From the NCBI RefSeq assembly GCF_000194155.1, contig NZ_GL877878.1, positions 856,974-920,973 on the forward strand: a stretch of 64,000 nucleotides of DNA, read 5' to 3'. Shown piece after piece: positions 1 to 10,885 of the stretch (its first letter is position 1; each line of letters starts with the position of its first letter). This DNA is from Saccharopolyspora spinosa NRRL 18395 (GTDB taxonomy: Bacteria; Actinomycetota; Actinomycetes; Mycobacteriales; Pseudonocardiaceae). The notes under the pieces were generated by a model. It ran no database searches. It saw only the letters and a list, made by a program, of their open reading frames with translations, and had not been told where the DNA came from. The position numbers and the translations under genes were made by a program.

Positions 1-1
1 A

Positions 2-382
2 CTGCTGGAGCTGTTCGGCGTCGGCCCCGAAACCGCCGGCCAGCTGCTGACCTCCGCCGGGGACAACCCCGAACGCATGCGCTCCGAAGCAGCGTTCGCG
101 CACCTGACCGCGGCCGCACCGATCCCCGCGTCCTCCGGCCGCACCCACCGCCACCGCCTCAACCGCGGCGGCGACCGCGCCGCCAACAACGCCCTGCACA
201 CCATCGTCCTGGTCCGCATGCGCCACGACGAACGCACCCGCGCCTACGTCCAACGCCGCACCAAGGAAGGACTCTCGAAGAAAGAGATCATGCGCTGCCT
301 CAAACGATTCGTCGCCCGCGAGGTCTACCACGCCCTGACCACCACACAAGTCACCCAAAACCCCCTTGCACCCGCCGCTTGA
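2..382 (+). CDS. IS110-family transposase, C-terminal part (cut by window edge)
   Basis: The frame is open from base 2 to the stop at 382, and a coding stretch before the first ATG (77) reads LLELFGVGPETAGQLL, so this is the 3' part of a longer gene that begins outside the window. The sequence matches the IS116/IS110/IS902 C-terminal transposase domain: a helix-hairpin-helix-like opening, then a PxxxSSG serine motif (PIPASSG, the conserved serine of this domain), then the basic RGGDRAANNALH segment and a final KRFVAREVYHAL. IS110 transposases are DEDD-type recombinases with this second serine domain; the N-terminal DEDD half is not visible. The stop is followed directly by decayed catalase sequence, so the element may have contributed to local rearrangement. 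Confidence 0.85.
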   Translation: MLELFGVGPETAGQLLTSAGDNPERMRSEAAFAHLTAAAPIPASSGRTHRHRLNRGGDRAANNALHTIVLVRMRHDERTRAYVQRRTKEGLSKKEIMRCLKRFVAREVYHALTTTQVTQNPLAPAA

Positions 383-472
383 CATCTATAGGAGCATCCG
401 TTCACTTCGATAGAGCGGGCGAACAGTCCGTTCGCTTCAGCTCACGCGTCGTGATGATGCCGCGATGCCGGG

Positions 473-1718
473 TCAGGCGGGCACCGCCGAGGCGTCCCGC
501 GCCCACACGCGGTGCTTGCCGAGGGCGGTGGCGAACTCCGCGATGAACCCCTCCGGCAGCGCGCCGCCGGTGTGCGCGGCGATGACCACACCGAGTTCGG
601 TGACCACGCCGGTCGTGCCGCTGGGCTTCCGCGATCCCGGCCCGTTGCAGCAGCTCATGCTCGTCGCTGGCCGCCACCGGTTTGTTGTGCTTGTAGGCCT
701 CGGCCACGAAGTGTGCCCGGCACCACATTGGTGGTGTGGAAGGCGACCTGCTCGGTCTCGGCGAAGAAGTTGTCCGGGTTGCAGTCCAGCACCATCTTGC
801 CCACCGGTCGGACCGGCACCATTTCCTCCGGGATGATCTTGGTGGCGTCCAGCGGTCGAAGGCGAAGTCGAATTCCCGGGATTCATCGTCCAGTTGCACG
901 CCTAGCTCGTACTCCGGTTGCTGCCCGGCCTCGATCGATTCCCACAAGCCGCGGCGGTTGTAGTCGGGATCCTTGCCGACGATCTTCTGGCACTCGTCCC
1001 ACACCAGCGAATGGCTGCCCAGCAGCGGCTTCCAGTGGAACTTCACGAACGGCCCGCGGCCGTGCGCGTCGACCAGCCGGAAGATGTGCACCCAGAAGCT
1101 CTGCATCATCCGGTAGCTGCGGGGCAGCGCGCGGTCGGACATCAGCCACATGACCATGTGCCGGGTTTCCGGCTGCAGCCCCACGAATTACCAGCACGTG
1201 TCGTGCGCCGAGGAGGCCTGCGGCATCTCGTTGTCCGGCTCGGGCTTCACCGCGTGCACGAAGTCGGGGAACAGCCATGTTGTAGCCGACGAGATCGTAG
1301 TTGCCCTCGTCGGTGTAGAACTTGGTGCCGAATCCGCGCACGTCCCGCACCGTGTCGTCGGAGCCGCGCCAGCCCGCGACGGTGGAGAACCGCACGAAGA
1401 CCGGGGTGCGGCGGCTCGGGTCGGTCAGGAACCGTGAGTTGGTGACCTCGGCGAGGCTGCTGTCGTACGGCTGGAAGTGGCCGTAGGCGCCCGCGCAGCG
1501 CGTGCACCACTCGCTCCTGGATCCGCTCGTGGTCGAACTGGGTGATCTTTTCCCGGGCCTGGAAGTCCTCCAACAGCGTCGGCCGCGCTCACCGGCGCCC
1601 AGCGCGTCGTCAATGTGGTCGACGCGCACGCCCTGCTGGGTGGTCAGCGGGTGTCGGTCACGTCTTGGCAGGCCTGGTCCAGCTGTCGTTGTTTGGCGTC
1701 GTGCGCATCGGTTTCCAC
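473..1718 (-). pseudogene. Catalase (large-subunit, KatE-like) pseudogene
   Basis: On the minus strand, catalase sequence is recognisable but spread over several frames. The start region has HDAKQRQLDQ, followed by [19 protein letters not shown] in another frame, then [34 protein letters not shown] (heme-side core) and [20 protein letters not shown] further frame gives [20 protein letters not shown] and [21 protein letters not shown]. The last frame carries [19 protein letters not shown], which resembles the extra C-terminal domain of large-subunit catalases. At least four frame changes are needed, and the region between core and tail is much shorter than in a roughly 700-residue enzyme, so there is also a large internal deletion. 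This is a dead gene, not a sequencing slip. The GTG at 1718 is the likely old start. Confidence 0.85.
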
Positions 1719-1789
1719 TGCGGCTGGCTTACCTCGATGTCGGCTGAATCGCCCCAATGGGTTCGCGGTCGTCCCTACCGGTATGCCGG

Positions 1790-2284
1790 TTACGAGCCGA
1801 GCGCGGCGGGGAGCCAGTGTAGCAGTTCCGGCGCGCCGGCGACGATCAGGAAGTGCAGCGAGCGGCCGACGAGGCTCGCGACGAGGAAGCCGATCAGCGG
1901 AATGCCAGCCGCACCGGAGAGGAAGCACATCAGGCTGTAGGGCGGGATGCCGGGGACGGCGCTGAGGCACAGCACGCCCAGTCCCCACCTTGGGCGTTCC
2001 TCGGTCCGTTGGTGGAATTTCTCGAACCAGGCGGCCCACCTGCCGCGCCGCTTGGCCTCGACGCGCTTGCGCAACCGCTCGCCGAGCGCGAAGCCGCCCT
2101 TGCCCGTCAGGTAGAACAGCGTCTTCCCGATGACCTGGCCGACCGCCGCGGCCAGTCCGAACGCCCACCAGCTGACGCCGTCCACGGTGGAGACCACGCC
2201 GAGCAGGTAGAGCTCGATGTTGACCAGCGGGAACACGCTGCCGAGCGCGGCGGTGCCCGCGGTGGCCAGCAACCACCCGATCAC
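1790..2284 (-). CDS. DedA/VTT-domain small integral membrane protein
   Basis: This 164-residue protein has four or five hydrophobic segments and the features of the SNARE-associated Golgi/DedA (VTT) family: a glycine-rich loop (GQVIGKTLFYLTGKGG) after the second hydrophobic helix, a basic amphipathic middle (ERLRKRVEAKRRGRW), and the conserved proline-rich re-entrant motif SAVPGIPPYSL. Family members are thought to act in lipid or proton-linked transport; the substrate here cannot be read from sequence. The gene stands alone between the catalase pseudogene and a GntR regulator. An upstream in-frame extension exists, but the ATG at 2284 directly precedes the first hydrophobic helix. Confidence 0.7.
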   Translation of the reverse strand: MIGWLLATAGTAALGSVFPLVNIELYLLGVVSTVDGVSWWAFGLAAAVGQVIGKTLFYLTGKGGFALGERLRKRVEAKRRGRWAAWFEKFHQRTEERPRWGLGVLCLSAVPGIPPYSLMCFLSGAAGIPLIGFLVASLVGRSLHFLIVAGAPELLHWLPAALGS

Positions 2285-2478
2285 CGGACCACCCGTCCGT
2301 CGGCACGCCCGCGTTGCGGACCCGGATGGTGGATCAAGTCGAAAGCTCCGTAGCTGCTGGAACAGGCCCGCCAGAGCCTACCGACCCACCCCTGGCCGCG
2401 ACCCATCCGGGCGGATTTTCGAGGTCGGAGCGCCACGACCCGGCTATCGGGTCATCGACGCCCTCACTCGTCACCGGA

Positions 2479-3189
2479 TCAGCTGGGTTCGGCGTCGGGA
2501 TCCCAGGAGAGCAGGCGGACCCGGCTGACCGTTTGCAGGTGGCGGCGCATGGCGGTGACCGCCGCGCGCGGGTTGCCCGCCCGGATCGCCTCGGCGATGC
2601 GCTCGTGCTGGGCCAGCGACTTGCCCGGCCGGTTGGGTTGGCGCAGCGACTCCTGGCGGCTCTCGGCGATCTCCGCGGCGATGGTGCGCATGAAGTCGCC
2701 CAGCAGCGAGCTGTGCGCGGCGGCGGTGATCGCGGCGTGGAACCGGCGGTCGCCCTCGCTGCCGAGCCCGCCTTCGGCTATCTCGCGGCGCATGTCCGCC
2801 AGCGCCGCGTCGATCTCGGCGAGGTCGGCTTCGGTGCGCCGCTGCGCGGCCAGCTCCGCGAGCTTGGTCTCCAGCGCCTCCCGCGCCTCCAGAACCTCCG
2901 GCAGGCGGCGCTTGCGCGCGACCAGGTCGGCGACCGGTTCCGCGTCCAGCGACTCACGGCGAAGGTAGGTGCCACCGCCGTGGCGCACCTCGACGAGGCC
3001 TTGCACTTCGAGCACCACGATCGCCTGCTTGACCGACGCCCGGCTGACCCCGAGCCGCTCCGCGAGCTCCCGCTCCGGCGGTAGCCGGTCGCCGACGCGC
3101 AGGCCCGAATTCGCCACGTGCTCCCGCAGCCGCTGCACCACCTGCTCGTACAGGCGGGGGCGGGCGAGCGGGCGCAGGGCTTCGGACAC
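2479..3189 (-). CDS. FadR-subfamily GntR transcriptional regulator
   Basis: A 236-residue regulator. Residues about 10-75 form the winged helix-turn-helix, with LPPERELAERLGVSRASVKQ as the signature and VRHGGGTYL as the wing. The rest is the all-helical FCD ligand domain typical of FadR/MatR-like repressors, which usually sense organic acids or acyl compounds. It is divergently transcribed from the malonyl-CoA synthetase gene, about 200 bp away, with a perfect inverted repeat between them (3303-3325). Streptomyces and rhizobial malonate genes are controlled by a GntR regulator, MatR, in a similar arrangement. A malonate-responsive repressor of the 3392-6162 genes is therefore a reasonable inference, not shown. 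Confidence 0.8.
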   Translation of the reverse strand: MSEALRPLARPRLYEQVVQRLREHVANSGLRVGDRLPPERELAERLGVSRASVKQAIVVLEVQGLVEVRHGGGTYLRRESLDAEPVADLVARKRRLPEVLEAREALETKLAELAAQRRTEADLAEIDAALADMRREIAEGGLGSEGDRRFHAAITAAAHSSLLGDFMRTIAAEIAESRQESLRQPNRPGKSLAQHERIAEAIRAGNPRAAVTAMRRHLQTVSRVRLLSWDPDAEPS

Positions 3190-3302
3190 CGGGTTCCTCC
3201 AGGCCGGGAGTCAGTGGTGAGCAGGCTAACACCGACCATCTGGCCGAGTGGATGAGCCAATTTTGCCACACTGCCTTGACGTGCTGTCGGGATCGGCGCA
3301 AA

Positions 3303-3325
3303 AGTGGTCGAGCCAGTGGACCACT
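3303..3325. promoter_or_regulatory. Putative GntR operator (inverted repeat)
   Basis: The site has perfect 7-bp arms AGTGGTC and GACCACT separated by 9 bp, in the intergenic region between the divergent GntR gene and the acyl-CoA synthetase gene and 67 bp before the latter's ATG. TGGTC/GACCA arms are common in operators of FadR-subfamily regulators, although their spacers are normally shorter. It is the best visible candidate for autoregulation and control of the pair. Confidence 0.4.
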
Positions 3326-3391
3326 GTCGGCTTCCGGCTCGCCGGGCATCGCGGGTCCGCGGGCGGGACATTGAGGAGCGTGGAGGTGGTC

Positions 3392-4840
3392 ATGGCCGGC
3401 GTGGGGCAGGTGCTGTTCCCCAAGTTGCGGAAGCCCGACGAGAAGGAGGCGCTGCGGTTCGGTCCGCGCGCGCTGAACTACCGGGAGCTGGCGGAGGTTG
3501 CCGCCGCGATCGTTGAGAGGGTCGGGACGGCGAAGCGGATCGCGGTTTGGGCGACCGCCACGCCGGAGACCTGCGCGGCCGTCATCGGCGGGCTGAGCGC
3601 GGGCGTCGCGGTGGTGCCGATCAACCCCAAGGTGGGGGAGCGGGAGCTCGCGCACATCTTCGGCGACAGCAAGCCGGAACTCCTGCTGACCCCGCCCGGT
3701 TTCCAGCGCCCGGAAGGGCTCGGCGACGTGCCGGTGCACGAGGTGGACCTCAGCGTCCGCGGCGGTGAGCTGCCGCCGGAGGCGGGCGAGGACGAACCCG
3801 CGCTGATCGTCTACACCTCTGGCACCACGGGGCCGCCGAAGGGCGTTGTGCTGCCGCGCCGCGCGATCCGCGCCAACCTCGACGCGCTGGCCGAGGCCTG
3901 GGAGTGGACCGAACGCGACGTGCTGGTGCACGCCCTGCCGTTGTTCCACGTGCACGGGCTGATCCTCGGCACGCTCGGCCCGGTGCGGCTCGGCGGGACC
4001 GTCCACCACCTGGGCAAGTTCTCGTCCGCCGCCGTAGCCGAAGAGCTCGCCGGGTCCGCGACGATGATGTTCGGCGTGCCGACCATGTACCACCGGCTGG
4101 CCGAGGACGCGGAGCGCGACCGGCAGATCGGGCGGTCGGTCGGCAAGGCGCGGCTGCTGGTCTCCGGTTCCGCGGCGCTGCCCGCGGTCGAGCACGAGCG
4201 CATCGAGCGGCTGACCGGGCAGCGGGTCGTGGAGCGCTACGGCATGAGCGAGACGATCATGAACTGCGGCGTGCGCGCCGACGGCGACCGCCGGCCCGGC
4301 TACGTGGGGCGCCCGTTCGCCGGGGTCGAGCTCAAACTCGTCGACGAGCAGGGCGAGGAGATCATCGCCAGCGACGACGAGACCGTCGGCGAGATCCTGG
4401 TGCGCGGTTCGAACCTGTTCAGCGGCTATCTCAATCGGCCGGACGCCACCTACGCGGCGTTCACCGACGGCTGGTTCCGCACGGGTGACGTGGCCACCCG
4501 CGCGCCGGACGGCTATATCCGGATCGTCGGCCGCAAGGCCACCGACATCATCAAGAGCGGCGGCTACAAGATCGGCGCGGGCGAGATCGAGAACTGCCTG
4601 CTGGAGCACCCGGCGGTCGCCGAGGTCGCGGTCACCGGCGAGCCCGACGCCGACCTGGGCGAGCGGATCATCGCCTGGATCGTGCGCGTGCCCGGCCAGC
4701 AGGTCGCCGATCAGGAGTTGGTCGACCACGTGGCGCGGCTGCTCACCCCGCACAAGCGGCCGCGCGAGGTGCGGTTCCTGGACGCGTTGCCGCGCAACGA
4801 GATGGGCAAGGTGCAGAAGAAAGCGCTGCAGCATGGCTGA
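3392..4840 (+). CDS. matB: Malonyl-CoA synthetase-like acyl-CoA ligase (MatB type)
   Basis: An ANL-superfamily adenylate-forming ligase of 482 residues. The ATP/AMP P-loop YTSGTTGPPKGVV lies near residue 140, followed by PLFHVHGL, the motif ERYGMSETIMN (A5), FRTGD (A7), the hinge GRKATDIIKSGGYKIGAGEIE (A8 region; quoted in part GGYKIGAGE) and the A10 lysine in NEMGKVQKKAL. From memory the whole sequence closely follows the Streptomyces malonyl/methylmalonyl-CoA synthetase MatB, including the YGMSET segment, so the likely reaction is malonate + CoA + ATP to malonyl-CoA. ATG 3392 is chosen because it begins the conserved region; an in-frame upstream start at 3248 would overlap the operator. The stop overlaps the next gene's ATG by 8 bases, indicating translational coupling. 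Confidence 0.8.
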   Translation: MAGVGQVLFPKLRKPDEKEALRFGPRALNYRELAEVAAAIVERVGTAKRIAVWATATPETCAAVIGGLSAGVAVVPINPKVGERELAHIFGDSKPELLLTPPGFQRPEGLGDVPVHEVDLSVRGGELPPEAGEDEPALIVYTSGTTGPPKGVVLPRRAIRANLDALAEAWEWTERDVLVHALPLFHVHGLILGTLGPVRLGGTVHHLGKFSSAAVAEELAGSATMMFGVPTMYHRLAEDAERDRQIGRSVGKARLLVSGSAALPAVEHERIERLTGQRVVERYGMSETIMNCGVRADGDRRPGYVGRPFAGVELKLVDEQGEEIIASDDETVGEILVRGSNLFSGYLNRPDATYAAFTDGWFRTGDVATRAPDGYIRIVGRKATDIIKSGGYKIGAGEIENCLLEHPAVAEVAVTGEPDADLGERIIAWIVRVPGQQVADQELVDHVARLLTPHKRPREVRFLDALPRNEMGKVQKKALQHG

Positions 4841-6162
4841 ACACTCCGCGGCTCGCGCGCTGGTCGAATCGATCAGCCGGGGGTTCGAGGAGTTCGAGCC
4901 CCCGGCCGGGCCGTCGGCAGCGGACGGGCCGCTGGGCTGGCCCGGCTACGACGACCAGCGCGCCAGCGCGACCGTGCGGACCGGCGCGTACGAGTCGGTC
5001 CTGTGCGGGCGGGGTTGGGTCGGGTCGCGGCAGGCGGTGCTCGTCGCCTTCGCCTTCGACTTCCTCGGCGGCTCGGTCGGGGAGGCGTCCGGGGCGCGCA
5101 TCGTGGCGGCTTTCGAACAGGCCCGAGAGCTCCGGCTGCCGGTGATCTCGCTGGTGGCTTCGGGCGGCAGCCGCATGCAGGAGGGGATCTGCGCCCTGCG
5201 CCAGTTACAGAAGATCGCGCGGGCGTGCCTGCTGACCCGCAAGGACCGGATCCCGCACGTCGCGGTGCTGCGCAACCCGACCACCGGCGGCATGTGGGTG
5301 GCGCTGGCGGCAGCGGCCGACGTCGTGCTGGCCACGTCAGGCGCAGCGGTCGCCTTCGGCGGCAGCCGGGTGCGCAGCGCGGCGGAGAACGGCGAGGCGT
5401 TCCACGCCGAGGGCAAGCTCGCCGACGGCCAGGTCGACCAGGTCGTAGACGATGCTGAACTGCCCGACGTGCTGGCGGACCTGGTGTCGCTGCTGCACCC
5501 GCAGCATCTGGTCTGGCCGGCCGAACCCGCCCCGGTCCCGGCCGCGCTGACCGCGGGCGGCCTGCCCGCGACAGGCTGGGACGCGGTGCAGCGGGCGCGC
5601 TCGGCCGACCGGCCGCGCGCCCGGGCCTACCTGGACGCCTACTTCGCCCGGCGCTTCGAGATCAGCGGGGACCGGGCTGGTGGCCACGACGACGAGATGA
5701 TCTGCGGATTCGGCGACCACGACAGGCACACCATCGCCTTCGCCGCTCAGACGGGAACCGCGAACACCCCGGCCGGGTTCCGCACCGCGGCCCGGCTGAT
5801 CCGGCTCGCCGACCAGCTCGGCATCCCCGTGCTGACGCTGGTCGACACCCCGGGCGCGGCCAACGACGCGGCGGCCGAACGTGGTGCCATCGGGCCGGCC
5901 ATCGCGGAGGTCTTCGCCGCGGTCGCCGACGCGCGGGTGCCGGCTGGTCGTCGGCGAGGGCGGCTCGGGCGGTGCCCTGGCGCTGGCCGCCCCGGAGCGG
6001 ACCTGGATCACCTCGGATGCGTACTTCGCCGTGATAGCACCGGAATCCAGCGCCGCGATCCTCAAGCGCGACCCGGCAGAAGTGCCGGAACTCGCCGGAC
6101 TCCTGCGCCTGCGCCCGCAGGACCTCCTGGACCTGGGCTTCGTCCAGGGCATCGCGCGCTGA
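4833..6162 (+). pseudogene. Fused acyl-CoA carboxyltransferase (AccD-AccA like), one frameshift
   Basis: The translation starts at ATG 4833 inside the end of the matB-like gene. The first half resembles the beta carboxyltransferase domain: SGGSRMQEGICALRQL and RNPTTGGMWVALAAAADVV are the classic crotonase-fold oxyanion motifs of AccD. The second half resembles AccA: PVLTLVDTPGAAND, then GEGGSGGALALAAPERTW. The total of about 442 residues matches single-chain fused carboxyltransferases. The reading frame shifts once near 5940: one extra C in the run GTGCCGGCTGG takes VADARV out of the frame that continues as RLVVGEGGSGG. Everything after the shift is intact to the normal end. A sequencing error or a young inactivation are both possible. 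No biotin carboxylase or biotin carrier gene is adjacent. Confidence 0.7.
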
Positions 6163-6183
6163 CCCGCCCGAGTCGAATGGGCC

Positions 6184-6246
6184 GCGATTCCCCGCGAAAT
6201 CGGCGTTCGCCACGCATGCCGGATGGCGATTCCACGCGAAATCGGC
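6184..6246. repeat. Two 21-bp direct repeats, 42 bp apart
   Basis: Copies at 6184-6204 and 6226-6246 read GCGATTCCNCGCGAAATCGG with one difference (C or A at the ninth base). Each copy is itself a loose palindrome (CGATT/AATCG arms). They lie between the carboxyltransferase gene and the siderophore promoter. They could be paired protein-binding sites or REP-like sequence; nothing decides between these. Confidence 0.5.
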
Positions 6247-6357
6247 CCGGTGGCCACGTACGAGAAGCGCGCCGTGACAAGGCGTTGCCCCTGGTGATCA
6301 ATGCCACCTCGATGGAGGGACGATCTGGGCACGTGCGTGTTCTAAACTCAGGCCCGC

Positions 6358-6386
6358 TTGACAAAGGTTAGGCTTGCCTGAGTTAA
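6358..6386 (+). promoter_or_regulatory. Iron box (IdeR/DmdR type) overlapping the dhb promoter
   Basis: A TTGACA hexamer at 6358-6363 has a plausible -10 region 17 bp further on. The 19-bp segment 6368-6386, beginning TTAGGCTTG and ending GAGTTAA, matches the IdeR/DtxR/DmdR consensus palindrome at about 13 of 19 positions. It overlaps the spacer and -10, 12 bp before the dhbA start codon, the usual geometry for Fe(II)-dependent repression. Expression of the catechol operon under iron limitation is the expected outcome. Confidence 0.75.
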
Positions 6387-6398
6387 CAGAAGGGCGCG

Positions 6399-7184
6399 AT
6401 GAACCGGACGGGGATCGGCGGCACGGTCGCCATCGTGACAGGCGCGGCCCAGGGCATCGGGGCGGCGGTGGCCACCGCGCTCGCGGAACTCGGCGCCACC
6501 GTCGCGGCCGTGGACCGAGACGGCGAGCAGGCCGAGACCGTCGCCGCCGAACTGACCGGCAAGGGCCACGCGGTCCACGCCTACCGAGCCGACGTCGCGG
6601 ATGCCGCCACCGTCAACGAACTCGTGGAACGCGTCGAGAGCGCTCACGGCCCCGTCGACATTCTCGCCAACGTCGCGGGCGTGCTTCAGGTCGGCACTGT
6701 GCAGGAGCTCACCGACGAAGACTGGCACCGCACCTTCGCGGTCAACACCACCGGGGTGTTCAACCTGTCCCGCGCGGTGTCCAAGCACATGATCCGCCGC
6801 AAGCGCGGCGCAATCGTCACGGTGAGCTCGAACGCCGCCGGCGTGCCCAGGCACGGCATGTCCGCCTACGCCGCTTCCAAGGCCGCGGCGACGCTGTTCA
6901 CCAAGTCCCTCGGGCTGGAGTTGGCGGAGTACGGCATCCGGTGCAACGTCGTCGCGCCCGGCTCGACCGACACCGAGATGCAGCGCGGCATGTGGGAGGA
7001 CGAGCGTGGTGCCGAGCGCGTCATCGCCGGGGCCCCGGAGACGTTCAAGGCCGGCATCCCGCTGCGCAAGCTCGCCACCCCCGAAGACATCGCCGACGCA
7101 GTCGTGTTCCTGGCCTCGGATCAGGCAGGGCACATCACGATGCACGACCTGTACGTCGACGGCGGCGCGACCCTGCGCGCCTAA
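6399..7184 (+). CDS. dhbA: 2,3-dihydro-2,3-dihydroxybenzoate dehydrogenase
   Basis: A classical short-chain dehydrogenase of 261 residues. The NAD-binding motif TGAAQGIG is at residues 12-19, NVAG near 88, and the catalytic Ser plus SAYAASKAA (YxxxK) near residue 154. Members of this EntA/DhbA family oxidise 2,3-dihydro-2,3-DHB to 2,3-dihydroxybenzoate with NAD+. The functional call rests mainly on the operon, since it is followed by isochorismate synthase, DHB-AMP ligase, isochorismatase and an aryl carrier protein. It is the first gene behind the iron box; the ATG at 6399 has AGAAGGG as ribosome binding site. Confidence 0.88.
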   Translation: MNRTGIGGTVAIVTGAAQGIGAAVATALAELGATVAAVDRDGEQAETVAAELTGKGHAVHAYRADVADAATVNELVERVESAHGPVDILANVAGVLQVGTVQELTDEDWHRTFAVNTTGVFNLSRAVSKHMIRRKRGAIVTVSSNAAGVPRHGMSAYAASKAAATLFTKSLGLELAEYGIRCNVVAPGSTDTEMQRGMWEDERGAERVIAGAPETFKAGIPLRKLATPEDIADAVVFLASDQAGHITMHDLYVDGGATLRA

Positions 7185-7217
7185 CAACACGCCTGCCGCG
7201 AACCTGGAAAGGTTGCC

Positions 7218-8462
7218 ATGACCACGATGGACACCGAGATCGACAGCATCGACGTCGTTGCGGATGACGAAGCGGCCCGGTTGTTGGCGGCGTACGAGGT
7301 CGGTTCGTCGTTCCTCTTCTCCGCTCCGCACGGCGTGCTGTTGACCCGCGGGGTTTCCGCGACCGTTCCCAAGACGCTTTGCGCGCGCGAGGAATTACCC
7401 CGGAGGGTCGCGGATTTCCTCCAGCGCGCAACGAAGTTCGGCCGCCGCAACCCGCTGGTGGTGGGGGCCGTGCCGTTCGGCGAGAGCCTGCCCGCGCACC
7501 TGGTGCTGCCCGAAGAGGTCGTCCGGGCCGCCCCGCTGAACGTCGTGGTGCCGCAGACCCCGCGCAGCGGCACGCTGGACTGCGCAGTCCGCCCGGTGCC
7601 CGCGCCCGCCGAGTACGAGCGCGGCGTCAGCCGGGTGTTGCGGCGGATGGCCGATGGCGAGTTGAGAAAGGTGGTCCTCGCACGGTCCCTGGAGCTGACC
7701 GCCGGCGAACCGATCGACGTCCGCAACGTGCTGCGCAACCTCGCGCTGGCCGACCCCGCCAGCTACACCTTCGCGGTGGACCTGCCGCGGCACGGCGAGG
7801 ACGGCACCCGCGACAGCTTCGGCCCGCAGCCCCCGCTTCAGCGCACATTCCTCGGCGCCAGCCCGGAACTGCTGGTTTCCCGCCGCGGCACGCGGGTGCG
7901 GTCCAACCCGATGGCCGGTTCGCGGCCGCGCAGCGCCGACCCGGTAGAAGACCAGCGGCGCGCCGCCGAGCTGTCCACTTCGGACAAGGATCACCGCGAG
8001 CACGCCGCCGTCGTCGACGCGGTCGGGCAAGCTCTGCGGCCGTACTGCCGAGACCTGAAGGTGCCCGCGCCGTCGGTGATCAGCACCGCCGCCATGTGGC
8101 ACTTGGCCACCGAGATCACCGGCGAACTCCTCGACCCCACGACATCCTCACTGGAACTGGCCGACGCGCTGCACCCCACCCCCGCGGTGTGCGGCACGCC
8201 GCTGCAACGCGCCCGCGACGTCATCTCCGAGACCGAACCGTTCGAGCGGGGCTACTACGCGGGCATGGTCGGCTGGTGCGACGCCGCCGGTGACGGCGAG
8301 TGGGTGGTCGCCATCCGCTGCGCCGACATCGAAGACGAATCGATGCGGCTGTTCGCGGGCGCGGGCATCGTCGCGGGCTCCGACCCGGCCGACGAGCTCG
8401 CCGAGACCTCCGCGAAGTTCCGCACCGCCCTATCCGCGATGGGCCTGAAACAGGATGTCTGA
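7218..8462 (+). CDS. dhbC: Isochorismate synthase
   Basis: This 414-residue chorismate-utilising enzyme converts chorismate to isochorismate, the first committed step to 2,3-DHB. Visible family motifs are the Arg-rich NPMAGSRPR loop near residue 233, the [15 protein letters not shown] helix carrying acidic Mg2+ ligands, TPAVCGTP, and the C-terminal [11 protein letters not shown] glycine motif. The conserved [11 protein letters not shown] segment contains the catalytic-base lysine of MST-family synthases. It begins 33 bp after dhbA with GGAAAGG as ribosome binding site. It resembles EntC/DhbC rather than the salicylate synthases by operon context. Confidence 0.88.
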   Translation: MTTMDTEIDSIDVVADDEAARLLAAYEVGSSFLFSAPHGVLLTRGVSATVPKTLCAREELPRRVADFLQRATKFGRRNPLVVGAVPFGESLPAHLVLPEEVVRAAPLNVVVPQTPRSGTLDCAVRPVPAPAEYERGVSRVLRRMADGELRKVVLARSLELTAGEPIDVRNVLRNLALADPASYTFAVDLPRHGEDGTRDSFGPQPPLQRTFLGASPELLVSRRGTRVRSNPMAGSRPRSADPVEDQRRAAELSTSDKDHREHAAVVDAVGQALRPYCRDLKVPAPSVISTAAMWHLATEITGELLDPTTSSLELADALHPTPAVCGTPLQRARDVISETEPFERGYYAGMVGWCDAAGDGEWVVAIRCADIEDESMRLFAGAGIVAGSDPADELAETSAKFRTALSAMGLKQDV

Positions 8463-8531
8463 AGGCCTCGTCCGGCCGCTTCGCCGCGGTGAAGGCGAAT
8501 CCGGCTTCCAACCCTGCCTCTGAGGGAGAGC

Positions 8532-10163
<1,632 letters not shown>

Positions 10164-10209
10164 CCCGGTTCAGCAAGAAGAACGTCCAGACGACAGAATG
10201 GGGGAGACG

Positions 10210-10863
10210 GTGGCGCTTCCGGCCATCGCACCGTACCGCTTGCCGAAGCAGGACGAGCTGCCCGAGAACAAGGTTGCCTGGCGGCCCGACCCGGACCGCG
10301 CGGTGCTGCTGATCCACGACATGGAGCGGCATTTCGTCAACGCCTACCTGCGCAACAGCGAGCCGCTGAACCAGGTGGTGCCGAACATCCGGATGCTGCG
10401 CGAGCGCGCCCGCGCGGCCGGCGTGCCGGTCGTGTACTGCGCGCAGCCCGGCGGCCAGACGCCGGAACAGCGCGGCCTGCAGCTGGAGTGGTGGGGGCCG
10501 GGGGTGGCCGATCCGACGCAGGAGGCGATCATCGACGAGCTGACGCCCGGCGCCGGTGACGTGCTGATGGCGAAGTGGCGCTACAGCGCGTTCCAGCGCA
10601 CCGAGCTCCGCGAGCTGCTGCGGGACTGGAACCGCGACCAGCTGATCATCACCGGGATCTACGCCCACATCGGCTGCCTGATGACCGCGGCCGAGGCGTT
10701 CCAGCAGGACGTCCAGGCGTTCCTGGCCGCTGACGCCGTCGCGGACTTCTCGCTGGAGGAGCACCGGATGGCGCTGGACTACGCGGCCAAGCGGTGCGCC
10801 GTGGTGGACACCTCGGCGGCGCTTGGGCGGTCGCTGGTGCCGCACGAGTCCGAAGTGGCCTGA
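10210..10863 (+). CDS. dhbB: Isochorismatase (single-domain, no carrier domain)
   Basis: The enzyme hydrolyses isochorismate to 2,3-dihydro-2,3-DHB and pyruvate. VALPAIAPYRLP is the standard EntB/DhbB N-terminus, so the GTG at 10210, preceded by GGGGGAG, is preferred to the ATG at 10198. Catalytic-region motifs are LLIHDMERHFV (Asp), MAKWRYSAF (Lys) and GIYAHIGCLMTAAEAF. Unlike DhbB and EntB, the protein of 217 residues stops after the hydrolase domain; the aryl carrier domain is a separate gene 23 bp downstream. This split resembles VibB/PhzD-like single-domain hydrolases. Confidence 0.87.
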   Translation: MALPAIAPYRLPKQDELPENKVAWRPDPDRAVLLIHDMERHFVNAYLRNSEPLNQVVPNIRMLRERARAAGVPVVYCAQPGGQTPEQRGLQLEWWGPGVADPTQEAIIDELTPGAGDVLMAKWRYSAFQRTELRELLRDWNRDQLIITGIYAHIGCLMTAAEAFQQDVQAFLAADAVADFSLEEHRMALDYAAKRCAVVDTSAALGRSLVPHESEVA

Positions 10864-10885
10864 CGAGTTTGGGGAGAGCGCGGGA

